64,000 nucleotides of DNA from Pseudomonas cichorii (GCF_018343775.1 NZ_CP074349.1:3648001-3712000), one strand, 5' to 3'; counted from the first letter of the stretch, positions 27,913 through 38,627 are shown. A program made the numbers and translations. The notes: a model not told the origin generated them from the sequence alone.

Positions 27913-29025
27913 TCAACGCTCCAGCAGGATCCGCAGCATGCGACGCAACGGCTCGGCCGCGCCCCACAGCAGCTGGTCGCCTACGGTGAAAGCGCCCAGG
28001 TATTGCGACCCCATGTTCAGCTTGCGCAGACGCCCCACCGGAACGCTCATGGTGCCGGTCACGGCAGTCGGGCTAAGCTCGCGGATGCTGTCTTCGCGAT
28101 GGTTCGGGACCAGCTTGACCCAAGGGTTGTGCTGGCTGATCAAACCTTCGATGTCCGCAATCGGCACATCCTTGTTCAGTTTGATGGTCAGAGCCTGGCT
28201 GTGGCAGCGCATGGCGCCGATACGAACACAGATACCATCCACCGGAATCGGGCTCTTGAAGCGACCCAGAATCTTGTTGGTCTCGGCCTGGCCTTTCCAC
28301 TCTTCACGGCTCTGGCCGTTTGGCAGTTCCTTGTCGATCCAGGGGATCAGGCTGCCAGCCAGTGGCACACCGAAGTTCTCGGTAGGGAAAGCCTCGCCGC
28401 GCATGGCTTCAGCGACCTTGCGGTCGATGTCGAGGATGGCGCTGGCCGGGTTGGCCAGATCATCGGCGACCGAAGAATGGACAGTGCCCATCTGCTTGAT
28501 CAGCTCACGCATGTTCTGCGCGCCGGCACCGGATGCCGCCTGATACGTCATGGCGTTCATCCACTCCACCAGACCGGCCTCGAACAGACCACCCAGGCCC
28601 ATCAGCATCAGGCTGACGGTGCAGTTGCCGCCGATGTAGTTCTTGGTGCCCGCGTCCAGTTGCTGGTCGATGACCTTGCGGTTCACCGGGTCCAGCACGA
28701 TCACGGCATCGTCCTGCATGCGCAGGCTGGAGGCCGCGTCGATCCAGTAGCCCTGCCAACCGGCTTCGCGCAGTTTAGGGAACACCTCATTGGTGTAGTC
28801 GCCGCCCTGGCAGGTCAGAACCACGTCGAGGGTTTTCAGTTCTTCGATGCTGTAGGCATCCTTCAGAGGCGCAACATCCTTGCCTACCGACGGAGCCTGG
28901 CCACCGACATTGGAGGTAGTGAAGAACACCGGCTCAATGAGATCGAAGTCCTGCTCTTCCCGCATCCGCTGCATGAGCACGGAACCCACCATGCCACGCC
29001 AACCGATCAGACCTACACGTTTCAT
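27913..29025 (-). CDS. asd: Aspartate-semialdehyde dehydrogenase
   Basis: This 370-residue enzyme reduces aspartyl phosphate to aspartate semialdehyde for lysine, methionine, threonine and diaminopimelate synthesis. NADP binding is at [17 protein letters not shown]. Cys135 in [13 protein letters not shown] is the catalytic thiol. [20 protein letters not shown] and the later [20 protein letters not shown] (catalytic His region) are conserved. I use the ATG at 29025 (MKRVGLIG). It follows leuB by 75 bp on the same strand. Confidence 0.96.
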   Translation of the reverse strand: MKRVGLIGWRGMVGSVLMQRMREEQDFDLIEPVFFTTSNVGGQAPSVGKDVAPLKDAYSIEELKTLDVVLTCQGGDYTNEVFPKLREAGWQGYWIDAASSLRMQDDAVIVLDPVNRKVIDQQLDAGTKNYIGGNCTVSLMLMGLGGLFEAGLVEWMNAMTYQAASGAGAQNMRELIKQMGTVHSSVADDLANPASAILDIDRKVAEAMRGEAFPTENFGVPLAGSLIPWIDKELPNGQSREEWKGQAETNKILGRFKSPIPVDGICVRIGAMRCHSQALTIKLNKDVPIADIEGLISQHNPWVKLVPNHREDSIRELSPTAVTGTMSVPVGRLRKLNMGSQYLGAFTVGDQLLWGAAEPLRRMLRILLER

Positions 29026-29100
29026 CGCAACTACACCTTGAATAAAAGTGGGACCGCTGCCGCACATGTGTCATGCACAGCGAGCAGCGGGCCAGAGAGA

Positions 29101-30183
<1,083 letters not shown>

Positions 30184-30238
30184 AACATCCTCAATTTTGT
30201 GCATCGGTGCCTTGGGTGGCACCTGACATGTCGCTTTT

Positions 30239-30288
30239 CGCGAATGAATTGGCTCCTACGCGGTGTGTCGGAGCGAATTCATTCGCGA
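30239..30288. repeat. REP-type palindrome in the leuD-leuB spacer
   Basis: CGCGAATGAATTGGCTCC and GGAGCGAATTCATTCGCG form an inverted repeat with one mismatch around a 14-base loop. It is the same family as at 21250 and 40720. Confidence 0.8.
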
Positions 30289-30295
30289 TCAAAAA

Positions 30296-30937
30296 TCAGC
30301 CACGAAACAACCACGGCTGGCTGGCGCGGTGCTTGCTCTCGAAAGTGGCGATGGCATCGCTGTCCACCAGGGTCAGGCCGATATCGTCCAGACCGTTGAG
30401 CAGGCAGTGCTTGCGGAAAGCGTCGATCTCGAAGCTCAGGACCTTGCCGTCAGGACGGGTCACGGTCTGCGCCTGAAGGTCGATGCTCAACTGGTAGCCT
30501 TCATTGGCTTCAACCTGCTGGAACAACTGATCGACTTCGTCTTCAGCCAGGATGATCGGCAGCAGGCCGTTCTTGAAGCTGTTGTTGAAGAAGATGTCGG
30601 CATAGCTCGGTGCGATGATCGCGCAGAAACCATACTCTTCAAGCGCCCATGGCGCGTGCTCACGGCTGGAGCCGCAGCCGAAGTTCTCGCGGGCCAGCAG
30701 TACGCTGGCGCCTTGATAACGGGCATGGTTGAGCACGAAGTCGGTGTTCAACGGACGCTTGGAGTTGTCCTGATAAGGCTGGCCCACATCCAGGTAACGC
30801 CACTCATCGAACAGGTTCGGGCCAAAACCCGTGCGCTTGATCGACTTGAGAAACTGCTTGGGGATGATCTGGTCGGTGTCGACGTTGGCACGATCCAGAG
30901 GAGCGACAAGGCCGTTGTGCTGGGTAAACGCTTTCAT
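30296..30937 (-). CDS. leuD: 3-isopropylmalate dehydratase small subunit
   Basis: This 213-residue subunit completes the isopropylmalate isomerase active site. It begins [20 protein letters not shown] and shows [18 protein letters not shown], and [19 protein letters not shown], the substrate-recognition loop typical of LeuD. It starts 10 bp after the leuC stop. Confidence 0.96.
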   Translation of the reverse strand: MKAFTQHNGLVAPLDRANVDTDQIIPKQFLKSIKRTGFGPNLFDEWRYLDVGQPYQDNSKRPLNTDFVLNHARYQGASVLLARENFGCGSSREHAPWALEEYGFCAIIAPSYADIFFNNSFKNGLLPIILAEDEVDQLFQQVEANEGYQLSIDLQAQTVTRPDGKVLSFEIDAFRKHCLLNGLDDIGLTLVDSDAIATFESKHRASQPWLFRG

Positions 30938-30947
30938 GCTGGGCTCC

Positions 30948-32372
30948 TTAGTGCTGGATCAAGTCACGGACATCGATGAAACGACCGTTGACCGCTGCCG
31001 CTGCCGCCATTGCCGGGCTGACCAGGTGAGTACGACCACCGGCACCCTGACGTCCTTCGAAGTTACGGTTCGAGGTGGAGGCGCAATGCTCACCGGAACC
31101 CAGGCGATCCGGGTTCATGGCCAGGCACATCGAGCAGCCCGGCTCACGCCATTCAAAGCCGGCTTCGATGAAGATCTTGTCCAGACCTTCTTTCTCGGCC
31201 TGCTCCTTGATCAGCCCCGAACCCGGAACCACGATGGCCTGCTTGACGGTCGCAGCCACCTTGCGGCCCTTGGCGACATCGGCCGCGGCGCGCAGGTCTT
31301 CGATGCGCGAGTTGGTGCAGGAACCGATGAACACGCGATCCAGCTGGATATCGGTGATCGGCTGATTGGCCTTGAGGCCCATGTACTTCAGGGCGCGCTC
31401 GATGGAACCCCGCTTGACCAGATCGGCTTCCTGAGCCGGATCGGGCACGTTCTGATCGACGGCCAATACCATTTCAGGAGAAGTACCCCAGCTGACCTGC
31501 GGCTTGATCTGCGCAGCGTCCAGCTCGACCACGGTGTCGAACACCGCATCCGGATCGGAAACCAGATCCTTCCAGGCTTCGACCGCCAGGTCCCACTCAG
31601 CACCCTTGGGCGAGAACGGACGACCCTTGACGTATTCGACGGTTTTCTCGTCAGTGGCCACCATGCCGACGCGAGCGCCTGCTTCGATGGACATGTTGCA
31701 GATGGTCATGCGGCCTTCGATGGACAGGTCACGAATCGCGCTGCCGGCGAACTCGATGGCGTAACCGTTACCACCTGCCGTACCGATCTTGCCGATGACG
31801 GCGAGCACGATGTCCTTGGCAGTAACACCTGGCGGCAACTGGCCTTCGACCGACACCAGCATGTTTTTCATTTTCTTGGCGACCAGACACTGGGTCGCGA
31901 GCACGTGCTCGACCTCGGAAGTGCCGATGCCGTGGGCCAGCGCACCGAATGCACCGTGGGTCGACGTATGCGAATCGCCGCAAACGACACTCATGCCCGG
32001 CAAGGTCGCGCCCTGCTCCGGGCCAACCACGTGCACGATGCCTTGACGCGGGTCGTTCATCTTGAATTCGGTGATGCCGTATTCGTCGCAGTTGTCGTCC
32101 AGGGTCTGGACCTGCAGACGCGAGACTTCGTCTTCGATGGCACCGATACCGCCCTTGCGCTCGGCAGTGGTCGGAACGTTGTGGTCCGGGGTCGCAATGA
32201 TGGAATCGATGCGCCATGGTTTGCGCCCGGCCAGACGCAAACCTTCAAAGGCCTGCGGCGAGGTCACTTCATGGATGATATGGCGGTCGATGTAGATCAG
32301 CGCCGAACCATCGTCGCGCTGTTTGACCAAATGCGAATCCCAGAGCTTGTCGTAGAGCGTTTTGCCGGCCAT
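30948..32372 (-). CDS. leuC: 3-isopropylmalate dehydratase large subunit
   Basis: This 474-residue aconitase-family subunit carries the [4Fe-4S] cluster, with ligands in [15 protein letters not shown] and in [33 protein letters not shown] is the conserved substrate-binding stretch. I start at the ATG at 32370-32372 ([16 protein letters not shown]). It is the first gene of leuCD(B)-asd and is divergent from a LysR-type gene. Confidence 0.96.
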   Translation of the reverse strand: MAGKTLYDKLWDSHLVKQRDDGSALIYIDRHIIHEVTSPQAFEGLRLAGRKPWRIDSIIATPDHNVPTTAERKGGIGAIEDEVSRLQVQTLDDNCDEYGITEFKMNDPRQGIVHVVGPEQGATLPGMSVVCGDSHTSTHGAFGALAHGIGTSEVEHVLATQCLVAKKMKNMLVSVEGQLPPGVTAKDIVLAVIGKIGTAGGNGYAIEFAGSAIRDLSIEGRMTICNMSIEAGARVGMVATDEKTVEYVKGRPFSPKGAEWDLAVEAWKDLVSDPDAVFDTVVELDAAQIKPQVSWGTSPEMVLAVDQNVPDPAQEADLVKRGSIERALKYMGLKANQPITDIQLDRVFIGSCTNSRIEDLRAAADVAKGRKVAATVKQAIVVPGSGLIKEQAEKEGLDKIFIEAGFEWREPGCSMCLAMNPDRLGSGEHCASTSNRNFEGRQGAGGRTHLVSPAMAAAAAVNGRFIDVRDLIQH

Positions 32373-32481
32373 CGGACGTACTTCCTCATCTGCTTTCTTT
32401 CTATGCCTTGGGCAATCGGAAATCGATGACCCCTTGGCTTGTGCGGACAATGCTATGGAATATGCTTAAATAACTCAAATT

Positions 32482-32494
32482 CATAATTTTTATG
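32482..32494. promoter_or_regulatory. Possible LysR-type operator between leuC and its divergent regulator
   Basis: CATAA-TTT-TTATG is a perfect short inverted repeat in an A/T-rich stretch, 28 bp before the LysR gene and 110 bp before leuC. The position is right for an autoregulated LysR site; the assignment is inference. Confidence 0.35.
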
Positions 32495-32521
32495 CTTTGG
32501 ATAACCAATCGGAATCCGACC

Positions 32522-33391
32522 ATGGACCTTGCCAACCTCAATGCTTTTATCGCGATTGCTGAAACCGGCAGCTTCTCGGGAGCCGGCGAACAACTGCATC
32601 TGACCCAGCCTGCAATCAGCAAACGCATCGCAGGCCTTGAGCAACAATTGAATGTCCGGCTGTTCGATCGCCTGGGCCGGGAAGTCAGCCTGACCGAGGC
32701 TGGCCGCGCTCTGCTGCCCCGCGCCTATCAGATTCTCAATGTGCTGGATGACACCCGTCGTGCTCTGACCAACCTCACCGGCGAAGTGACCGGTCGTCTG
32801 ACCCTGGCCACCAGTCATCACATCGGCCTGCACCGTTTGCCGCCTTTATTAAGAGAGTTCACTCGCGCCTACCCCGAAGTGGCACTGGACATTCAGTTCC
32901 TGGATTCGGAAGTGGCCTACGAAGAAATTCTCCATGGCCGCGCAGAACTGGCGGTCATTACCCTCGCGCCTCATCCTCACTCGCTGGTACGCGCCGTGCC
33001 GGTCTGGGATGATCCTCTGGATTTCGTCGCAGCCCCGGAACACCCGCTGACCAACAGCGGCCCGATGAAGCTTGAGGACATCGTGCGCTACCCGGCCGTC
33101 TTTCCCGGCAGCAACACCTTTACCCATCACATCGTCAGCGGCCTCTGTGAAGCCCAGGGCCTCAAGCCGAACATCGCCATGAGCACCAACTATATGGAAA
33201 CCATCAAAATGATGGTGTCCATCGGGCTGGCCTGGAGCGTACTGCCACGCACCATGCTCGACGAACAGGTAGCGCGTATTCCATTGCCGGGCGTACAACT
33301 CAATCGCCAGCTAGGCTACATCCTGCACACCGAACGGACGCTCTCCAATGCCGCCAAGGCGTTCATGGCTCTCCTCGATGCACAGGCCTGA
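32522..33391 (+). CDS. LysR-family transcriptional regulator
   Basis: This 289-residue protein has an N-terminal winged helix (MDLANLNAFIAIAETGSF, LTQPAISKRIAGLEQQLNVR, LFDRLGREVSLTEAGRALL) and a C-terminal periplasmic-binding-like effector domain. It is divergent from leuC with 149 bp between, so it is probably a regulator of the leuCDB genes. The effector is unknown. An upstream in-frame ATG at 32492 is possible, but MDLANL is the standard start. Confidence 0.9.
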   Translation: MDLANLNAFIAIAETGSFSGAGEQLHLTQPAISKRIAGLEQQLNVRLFDRLGREVSLTEAGRALLPRAYQILNVLDDTRRALTNLTGEVTGRLTLATSHHIGLHRLPPLLREFTRAYPEVALDIQFLDSEVAYEEILHGRAELAVITLAPHPHSLVRAVPVWDDPLDFVAAPEHPLTNSGPMKLEDIVRYPAVFPGSNTFTHHIVSGLCEAQGLKPNIAMSTNYMETIKMMVSIGLAWSVLPRTMLDEQVARIPLPGVQLNRQLGYILHTERTLSNAAKAFMALLDAQA

Positions 33392-33497
33392 CGACCGGCC
33401 GTTTATTTCCAAGACAGAACATCAGAACCCTGATATACGGGTTACATGATGAAAATCGATCGTTTTACAGGCTTTATTCATAAAGGCTCGTGATCAT

Positions 33498-35672
33498 ATG
33501 TCCATCCCGGTAGATAGCTCCTCCCTGACGCACATCAGTGCGGAACAAGCGCTCAAGGAACTGCGCGACCGTCTGGAGATGGCTCTGGGGGCAGCTCAGA
33601 TGGGAACCTGGGACTGGCACATCCCCAGCGACACGCTGCATGCATCGGCTCAGGCAGCCCAGCTGCACGGGATGTCGGCACAGCCATTCAACGACACCCT
33701 GCATATCTTTTTCACTGACGTTCCTGCCGAAGAACGCAACCGCATGCGCCAGGCCTACAACGCCATGCTCGACAGCCAGGACGACAGTTTCCAGATCACC
33801 TACCGGCTGCAACTGAAAAATGGCGCACTCCGCCTGCTGGAAGGCCGCGCCCACCTGTATCGGGATGAAAACGGCGCGCCCCTCAAGTTATCCGGCACTC
33901 TGCTGGATATCACCCAACAGCATGCACGCTCGGCACTACTGGCCAGCGAAGAGAAATTCGCCAAGGCGTTTCACTCAAGCCCGGACTCGATCACCATTAC
34001 CGAACTGGAATCCGGCCACTATGTAGAGGTCAATGACGGTTTCTGCCGCCTTACCGGCTTTACCAGCCAGGAAGTCCTGGGGCGTACCGCCCTTGAAGCA
34101 GGCCTCTGGGTAGAGCCGGAACAACTCAGGCAAGTGACCGATCAATTGCGCACGACGGGCAAGATCCATCACATGGAAATGTCCGGGCGACACAAGAATG
34201 GCACGCCGCTCGTTCTGGATATTTCTGCCGAACTCATCACCCTGAATGAAACCGCCTGCCTGCTGGTTACCGCCCGCGACATCAGTGAACTGAAGCACGC
34301 TCAGGCTCAGGTCCAGCACCTGGCCTATCACGACCCGCTGACCAACCTGCCCAACCGCGCCATGCTGATGGAAAGGCTCAGCCAGCAACTCACTCAGCTC
34401 AAACAGGACAACCTGCGCGGCGCCCTGCTGTTTCTGGATCTGGACCACTTCAAGCACATCAATGATTCCCTGGGCCATCCGATGGGCGACTGCGTGCTGA
34501 CCATCGTCACCGCCCGCCTTGAAGCCAGCGTACGCCTTGAAGATACCGTTGCCCGACTGGGCGGCGATGAGTTCGTGGTCCTGATCGGCGGCCTCGAAGG
34601 CTCCCGGCATGAAGTCGCCACTCAGGTACAGGACCTCGCCGACAACCTGCGCAAGCTGCTGGCAGAACCCATGTTCATTGACCGGCAGCGCCTGCAAGTG
34701 ACACCGAGCATCGGTATTGCCCTCATACCCGATCATGGCTCCAACCCCGCCGATATCCTCAAGCGCGCCGACATTGCGCTGTATCGCGCCAAGGACTCGG
34801 GGCGCAATGCCGCACAGCTGTTCCATCGCTCCATGCAGAAAGCCGCCAGCCAGCGCCTGCGCATGGAAAACGACCTGCGCATGGCCCTGACCCGCAACGA
34901 ACTGCACTTGTACTACCAGGCTCAGGTCAACACCCAGAGCGACAGGATCATTGGCGCAGAAGCCCTGCTGCGCTGGCAGCATCCCGATTACGGCCTGCTG
35001 GCACCTACGCAGTTCATTCAGATCCTCGAAGAAAGCGGGATGATTCTGGAAGTTGGCGGCTGGGCCCTTGAAGAAGCCTGCAAAGTGGGAGGCAGGTTAT
35101 TGCAACAAGACCTGCTGCCGCTGAACGATTTTTTGCTGGCCGTGAATATCAGCCCGCGCCAGTTCCGCCAGACTGACTTCGTCGAGCAAGTGGAAAGCTG
35201 CCTGAAGCGCCATCGCCTGCCACCCACCATGCTCAAGCTGGAAATCACCGAAGGCATTGTCATCGAGAACCTGGACGACACCATCGCCAAGATGCTGCGC
35301 CTGAAAAAGATCGGCGTCAGCTTTGCCATGGATGATTTCGGCACTGGCTATTCATCCCTGACGTATCTCAAGCGACTGCCGGTAGACGTTCTGAAGATCG
35401 ACCAGTCGTTCGTCCACGAAGCCGCCACCGACCCCAACGATGCCGAGATCGTTCGCGCCATCGTTGGCATGGCCAACAGCCTCAACCTCAGCGTCATCGC
35501 CGAAGGGGTGGAAACCGTGGAGCAACTGGCGTTTCTCGAACAACTGAATTGCCACACCTATCAAGGCTATCTATTCAGCGAGCCACTGCCCCCTGCAGAG
35601 TTTGAAGCCCTGCTGTGCCTTGAAAGAGGCTTGCCGGAAACCAACGTGCAAACCTTGCTGGCTCAGGAATAG
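33498..35672 (+). CDS. PAS-PAS-GGDEF-EAL cyclic-di-GMP enzyme
   Basis: This 724-residue cytoplasmic protein has no transmembrane segment. Residues about 25-140 form a PAS domain (LGAAQMGTWDWHIPSDTLHA) and about 155-270 a second PAS (HSSPDSITITELESGHYVEV, NDGFCRLTGFTSQEVLG). Residues about 285-450 form a diguanylate cyclase with an intact GGDEF at 355-359 and an RLED inhibition site five residues before it. Residues about 470-715 form an EAL phosphodiesterase with EAL at 488-490, NISPRQF, EITEGIVIEN and DDFGTGYSSLTYLKRLPVDV, so both catalytic centres look complete. It could make or break c-di-GMP depending on PAS input. It is transcribed alone, between the LysR gene and the small heat-shock gene. 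Confidence 0.92.
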   Translation: MSIPVDSSSLTHISAEQALKELRDRLEMALGAAQMGTWDWHIPSDTLHASAQAAQLHGMSAQPFNDTLHIFFTDVPAEERNRMRQAYNAMLDSQDDSFQITYRLQLKNGALRLLEGRAHLYRDENGAPLKLSGTLLDITQQHARSALLASEEKFAKAFHSSPDSITITELESGHYVEVNDGFCRLTGFTSQEVLGRTALEAGLWVEPEQLRQVTDQLRTTGKIHHMEMSGRHKNGTPLVLDISAELITLNETACLLVTARDISELKHAQAQVQHLAYHDPLTNLPNRAMLMERLSQQLTQLKQDNLRGALLFLDLDHFKHINDSLGHPMGDCVLTIVTARLEASVRLEDTVARLGGDEFVVLIGGLEGSRHEVATQVQDLADNLRKLLAEPMFIDRQRLQVTPSIGIALIPDHGSNPADILKRADIALYRAKDSGRNAAQLFHRSMQKAASQRLRMENDLRMALTRNELHLYYQAQVNTQSDRIIGAEALLRWQHPDYGLLAPTQFIQILEESGMILEVGGWALEEACKVGGRLLQQDLLPLNDFLLAVNISPRQFRQTDFVEQVESCLKRHRLPPTMLKLEITEGIVIENLDDTIAKMLRLKKIGVSFAMDDFGTGYSSLTYLKRLPVDVLKIDQSFVHEAATDPNDAEIVRAIVGMANSLNLSVIAEGVETVEQLAFLEQLNCHTYQGYLFSEPLPPAEFEALLCLERGLPETNVQTLLAQE

Positions 35673-35703
35673 AAAAAAGGAAGGCATCCGTGGATGCCTT
35701 CCT
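35672..35703 (-). terminator. Intrinsic terminator between the GGDEF-EAL and small heat-shock genes
   Basis: AGGAAGGCATCC (35678-35689) and GGATGCCTTCCT (35692-35703) form a 12-bp stem with a very short loop. The A-run before it is a T-run on the minus strand, so it best serves the heat-shock gene but lies between convergent genes. Confidence 0.7.
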
Positions 35704-35713
35704 GAATACGTGA

Positions 35714-36157
35714 TTAATGCTGCAGCACTTTCTGCTGATTGATCGGGATGCGCTTTGGCTTGGCCTCTTCCGGCACCAGACGAATCAGATCGATATTCAG
35801 CAGACCGTGAGACAGGCTGGCATTCTTGACTTCGATATGGTCCGCAAGACGGAAGGACAACTTGAACTCGCGACGGGTAATACCCTGGTGCAGATAGGTG
35901 ATGCCTTCGACTTCATCACCCCGCTTGCCAGCACTGACGGTCAGCACGCCGTTTTCGATCTGCAGTTCAAAATCTTCTTCCTGCATGCCGGCAGCCGCAA
36001 TCACGATGCGATAGTGATCATCGGAGTGCTTTTCCACGTTGTAAGGCGGATAACTGCTGGTTGAATCATTTCGGGCCACCGACTCGAACAAGTCATTGAA
36101 GCGGTCGAAGCCCACTGAATGGCGAAAGAGTGGGGCCAAAGAGAATGCAGTTGCCAT
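35714..36157 (-). CDS. ibpA: Small heat-shock protein (Hsp20/IbpA type)
   Basis: This 147-residue ATP-independent chaperone holds unfolding proteins. The N terminus MATAFSLAPLFRHSVGFDRF matches bacterial class A small heat-shock proteins. The alpha-crystallin domain spans about 35-130 (PPYNVEKHSDDHYRIVIAAA, GVLTVSAGKR, REFKLSFRLADHIEVKNASL). The C-terminal tail has the I-x-I-type motif in KRIPINQQ. AGGAGA precedes the ATG. A sigma-32-like promoter and a structured leader lie upstream. Confidence 0.93.
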   Translation of the reverse strand: MATAFSLAPLFRHSVGFDRFNDLFESVARNDSTSSYPPYNVEKHSDDHYRIVIAAAGMQEEDFELQIENGVLTVSAGKRGDEVEGITYLHQGITRREFKLSFRLADHIEVKNASLSHGLLNIDLIRLVPEEAKPKRIPINQQKVLQH

Positions 36158-36221
36158 AATGGTTCTCCTTAATCAGTGAGACGGTAGTCATGCGATCCGT
36201 ATCCGGTATCGCTTAACCACC
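36158..36221 (-). promoter_or_regulatory. Structured leader of the small heat-shock gene (possible RNA thermometer)
   Basis: The transcript can form a stable hairpin GCGAU-a-CCG-GAUA-CGG-AUCGC (36192-36212). A second, weak one pairs UCUC (36178-36181) with GAGA of the ribosome-binding site (36164-36167). A stable first stem plus a marginal stem closing the ribosome site is the layout of ROSE-type thermometers of Hsp20 genes. The classic UYGCU anti-ribosome-site motif was not found, so this is tentative. Confidence 0.4.
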
Positions 36222-36250
36222 AAATTAAGGTCTGTCCTGCAGATTTCAAG
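36222..36250 (-). promoter_or_regulatory. Sigma-32-like heat-shock promoter
   Basis: On the minus strand CTTGAAA (36244-36250) is an exact sigma-32 -35 element. CCTTAATTT (36222-36230), 13 bases downstream, partly matches the CCCCATNTA -10 pattern. It lies about 65-93 bp upstream of the small heat-shock gene. Confidence 0.55.
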
Positions 36251-36268
36251 AGCCGTTTTTTACAGCGT

Positions 36269-37228
36269 TTACGACCGTTCGTCGGGAGAAAAACCGATCA
36301 AGGTACTGATGCGTTCGCAGTCCGTTTCACGGCGCAAGGTATCGAACATGACCACTGCCTCCGGGTAGCTTTTGGTCAGGAGCACCAGCCATTGCTTGAG
36401 GCGTCCCGGCGCCTGGATAAGGGTCATCTTGGCCAGGCAGTCCTTCCAGAAAGTGCGCAACATCGGCTGCAGCTCGGCCCAGGTCATCTCGACAACCTCT
36501 TCGCCCGCATTCGCCGCAGCGATCTGCCGGGCCAGATCCGGACGTGCCACCAGCCCGCGACCGATCATGATGTCCCGCGCACCGCAAATCTCCTTGCAGC
36601 GCCGCCAGTCATCCACCGTCCAGATTTCGCCATTGGCAACCACCGGAACCTTGACCACTTCCTGAATCTTGGCAATCCACTCCCAATGCGCAGGCGGCTT
36701 GTAGCCATCGACCTTGGTCCGTGCATGAACCACGATCCGCTCGGCACCGCCATCCACCAGCGCCCGGGCGCAATCCAGGGCGCCGTCGGTATTCTCGTAC
36801 CCAAGACGCATCTTGGCCGTGACCGGAATCCCCTTGGGCACGGCACGTCGCACATGACTGACGATGGAATGCAGCAGCTCAGGCTCCCTGAGCAGAATCG
36901 CACCACCACGAGAGCGATTGACGGTCTTGGCCGGGCAACCGAAGTTCAGGTCCAGCACCGGCGCCCCCAGCTCACAGGCGAACGCGGCATTTTCTGCCAG
37001 ACAGACCGGGTCAGAACCCAGCAATTGCAGATGCAATGGCACGCCTGCGGCTGTTTTCGCATCGGTGTGCAGCTCGGAAGCCAGCTTGTAGAAATAGGCG
37101 GCAGGCATGACCCGCTCGGTCACCCGGATGAACTCGGTCACACACCAGTCAACGCCGCCGACGCGGGTCAGCACATTACGCAGGATGTCGTCGACCAACC
37201 CCTCCATGGGCGCCAGAGCAATTTGCAT
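36269..37228 (-). CDS. dusC: tRNA-dihydrouridine(16) synthase
   Basis: This 319-residue FMN enzyme reduces uridine in the D-loop of tRNAs. It begins [20 protein letters not shown]. It has the catalytic cysteine in [18 protein letters not shown], phosphate and FMN contacts in [38 protein letters not shown] and VVANGEIW, and [18 protein letters not shown] near the end. The short C-terminal helical domain fits the DusC subfamily, which modifies U16. Subfamily assignment is from overall pattern. Confidence 0.92.
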   Translation of the reverse strand: MQIALAPMEGLVDDILRNVLTRVGGVDWCVTEFIRVTERVMPAAYFYKLASELHTDAKTAAGVPLHLQLLGSDPVCLAENAAFACELGAPVLDLNFGCPAKTVNRSRGGAILLREPELLHSIVSHVRRAVPKGIPVTAKMRLGYENTDGALDCARALVDGGAERIVVHARTKVDGYKPPAHWEWIAKIQEVVKVPVVANGEIWTVDDWRRCKEICGARDIMIGRGLVARPDLARQIAAANAGEEVVEMTWAELQPMLRTFWKDCLAKMTLIQAPGRLKQWLVLLTKSYPEAVVMFDTLRRETDCERISTLIGFSPDERS

Positions 37229-37257
37229 GGGTCACACTCGAAAAAAAGTCCGGCAGT

Positions 37258-37716
37258 TTACTGCCCGGCGGCGGGATTTGGAACGTCGCCCGACATGGCA
37301 GCCCCATAACCCTCGATAAATTCACTCGGCATACGCTTGGGCTTGCCACTGGACAGTTCGATACAGACAAAAGTGGTCTGGGCACGCAACAGGGTCACGC
37401 CGTCCACCGGACGCTTGAGCTGAAAGCAGCGGGTCATTTTCAGACGTTTGTCCCAGTCGACTATCCAGGTGGCCAGTTGCAGCTCATCATCTTCGTAGGC
37501 GCTGGCCAGGTAATCGATTTCATGCCGCACCACCGCCATGGCCCGGTCCAGACGCCGATACTCACTCAGGTCCAGCCCCAGGTGCTGGGAATGCCGCCAG
37601 GCGCAGCGTTCCAGCCAGGAAACATACACCGCATTATTGGCGTGTCCCAGGCCATCGATATCATCGGCTGCCACATTGAGGTCGATCACAAAAGGCGTTG
37701 CCCGATCCCAGACCAT
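37258..37716 (-). CDS. Acyl-CoA thioesterase (4-hydroxybenzoyl-CoA thioesterase-like hot-dog fold)
   Basis: This protein of about 152 residues has the hot-dog signature DIDGLGHANNAVYVSWLERC, containing the catalytic-type Asp/His region. VVRHEIDYLASAYEDDELQL follows. Relatives hydrolyse short or aromatic acyl-CoA thioesters. I use the ATG at 37716 because GGGAG lies about six bases upstream; an ATG six codons earlier (37734) is the alternative. It lies 29 bp before the dusC start codon in the same direction, so they may be co-transcribed. Confidence 0.85.
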   Translation of the reverse strand: MVWDRATPFVIDLNVAADDIDGLGHANNAVYVSWLERCAWRHSQHLGLDLSEYRRLDRAMAVVRHEIDYLASAYEDDELQLATWIVDWDKRLKMTRCFQLKRPVDGVTLLRAQTTFVCIELSSGKPKRMPSEFIEGYGAAMSGDVPNPAAGQ

Positions 37717-37762
37717 ACTTGCTCCCGTTGTCATGAAGAGGACTCATGTCCAGGAGGTCAGT

Positions 37763-38302
37763 CTAAACCACCGCCGACTTGGCCGCCCTCAACAGACGAT
37801 CCGATAACTCGCCGGTGCCCAGCGCACGGGCCAACACCAGACCGCCCACCATCAATGCGAGGTCCGCCAGAACGCTGTCCGCCTCCTCTGGCGTCGAGGA
37901 CAGTTGCGCCACCATCAATTCCACATGCTCGGCCAATGAAGCCTGAAAGCCCTCCGGCAAGCGCGGCATATCCCCGACGGTGGAAGGCAGCGGGCAAGCC
38001 TCATCCTTGGCATCGCGATGTTTGCGTGACAGATAAAACGCCGCCAGCAAGGCACGTCGCTCATGACAGGGAAGTTGCTCGTCGACTTGCGCCATGGCAG
38101 ACCGTCGCTGCTTCAGCAGCCGGTCGAAGGCCTCAAGCATGAGCGATTCCTTGCTGTCGAAGTGAGCATAGAACCCCCCCACCGTCAGCCCGGCAGCACT
38201 CATGATCTCATTGACGCTCGGCTGCTCCAGACCCCGACTGATCAAGGCCGCACTGGCAGCATCGAGAATTCGCTCACGAGTTTGCGCTTTTTTATCTGTC
38301 AT
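37763..38302 (-). CDS. TetR-family transcriptional regulator
   Basis: In this 179-residue protein, residues 8-55 form the TetR helix-turn-helix (TRERILDAASAALISRGLEQ, VNEIMSAAGLTVGGFYAHFD, SKESLM). The C-terminal ligand domain is helical with LARALGTGELSDRLLRAAKS near the end. The gene is 46 bp upstream of the thioesterase gene on the same strand and may control it and itself. No operator could be read with confidence. Confidence 0.88.
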   Translation of the reverse strand: MTDKKAQTRERILDAASAALISRGLEQPSVNEIMSAAGLTVGGFYAHFDSKESLMLEAFDRLLKQRRSAMAQVDEQLPCHERRALLAAFYLSRKHRDAKDEACPLPSTVGDMPRLPEGFQASLAEHVELMVAQLSSTPEEADSVLADLALMVGGLVLARALGTGELSDRLLRAAKSAVV

Positions 38303-38455
38303 GCCGATCTCCAGAAATTACGCAGATAATATTATTCGCATAATCCCGAATGACAAGCGCAACGCAGTTTATCTGCCGAAGACAGACAAGTTGCTTGAAA
38401 GGAAAAGAGGAAGTGGCAGCAGACCGGGCGATATTAAAACAGCCCAGAAAAACAA

Positions 38456-38484
38456 AAGGGCCATTCAATAATCGAATGACCCTT
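38456..38484 (-). terminator. Terminator of the tRNA cluster
   Basis: On the minus strand AAGGGTCATTC, a 7-base loop and GAATGGCCCTT form a stem (one G-T pair), followed by TTGTTTTTC. It lies 22 bp past the 3' end of the last tRNA. Confidence 0.6.
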
Positions 38485-38506
38485 GGTCTCGCAGAGCGAG
38501 AAATCG

Positions 38507-38582
38507 TGGCGTCCCCTAGGGGACTCGAACCCCTGTTACCGCCGTGAAAGGGCGGTGTCCTAGGCCACTAGACGAAGGGGAC
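38507..38582 (-). tRNA. tRNA-Glu (TTC)
   Basis: This 76-nt gene has an encoded CCA end. The acceptor stem GTCCCCT pairs with AGGGGAC, and the anticodon loop CTTTCAC gives TTC. The T-arm contains GGTTCGAAC. It is identical in sequence to the copy at 38756-38831, as far as read, and is the last gene of a Glu-Ala-Glu-Ala array. Confidence 0.97.
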
Positions 38583-38627
38583 GCAAAACCTTCGAGCAAA
38601 TTCGCTAAAAGCGAATCCTGGCAAAAT

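Noticed and set aside
30831..32429. Long plus-strand frame opposite leuC
   Set aside because: It is a shadow of leuC, whose cluster ligands and length are fully conserved.
36158..36221. Firm assignment of the small heat-shock leader as a ROSE element
   Set aside because: The defining UYGCU motif opposite the ribosome site was not found; it is kept only as a tentative thermometer.
38303..38506. Phage or island integration site at the tRNA array
   Set aside because: All four tRNAs have intact 3' ends and no duplicated 3' fragment, integrase or mobility gene was seen nearby.
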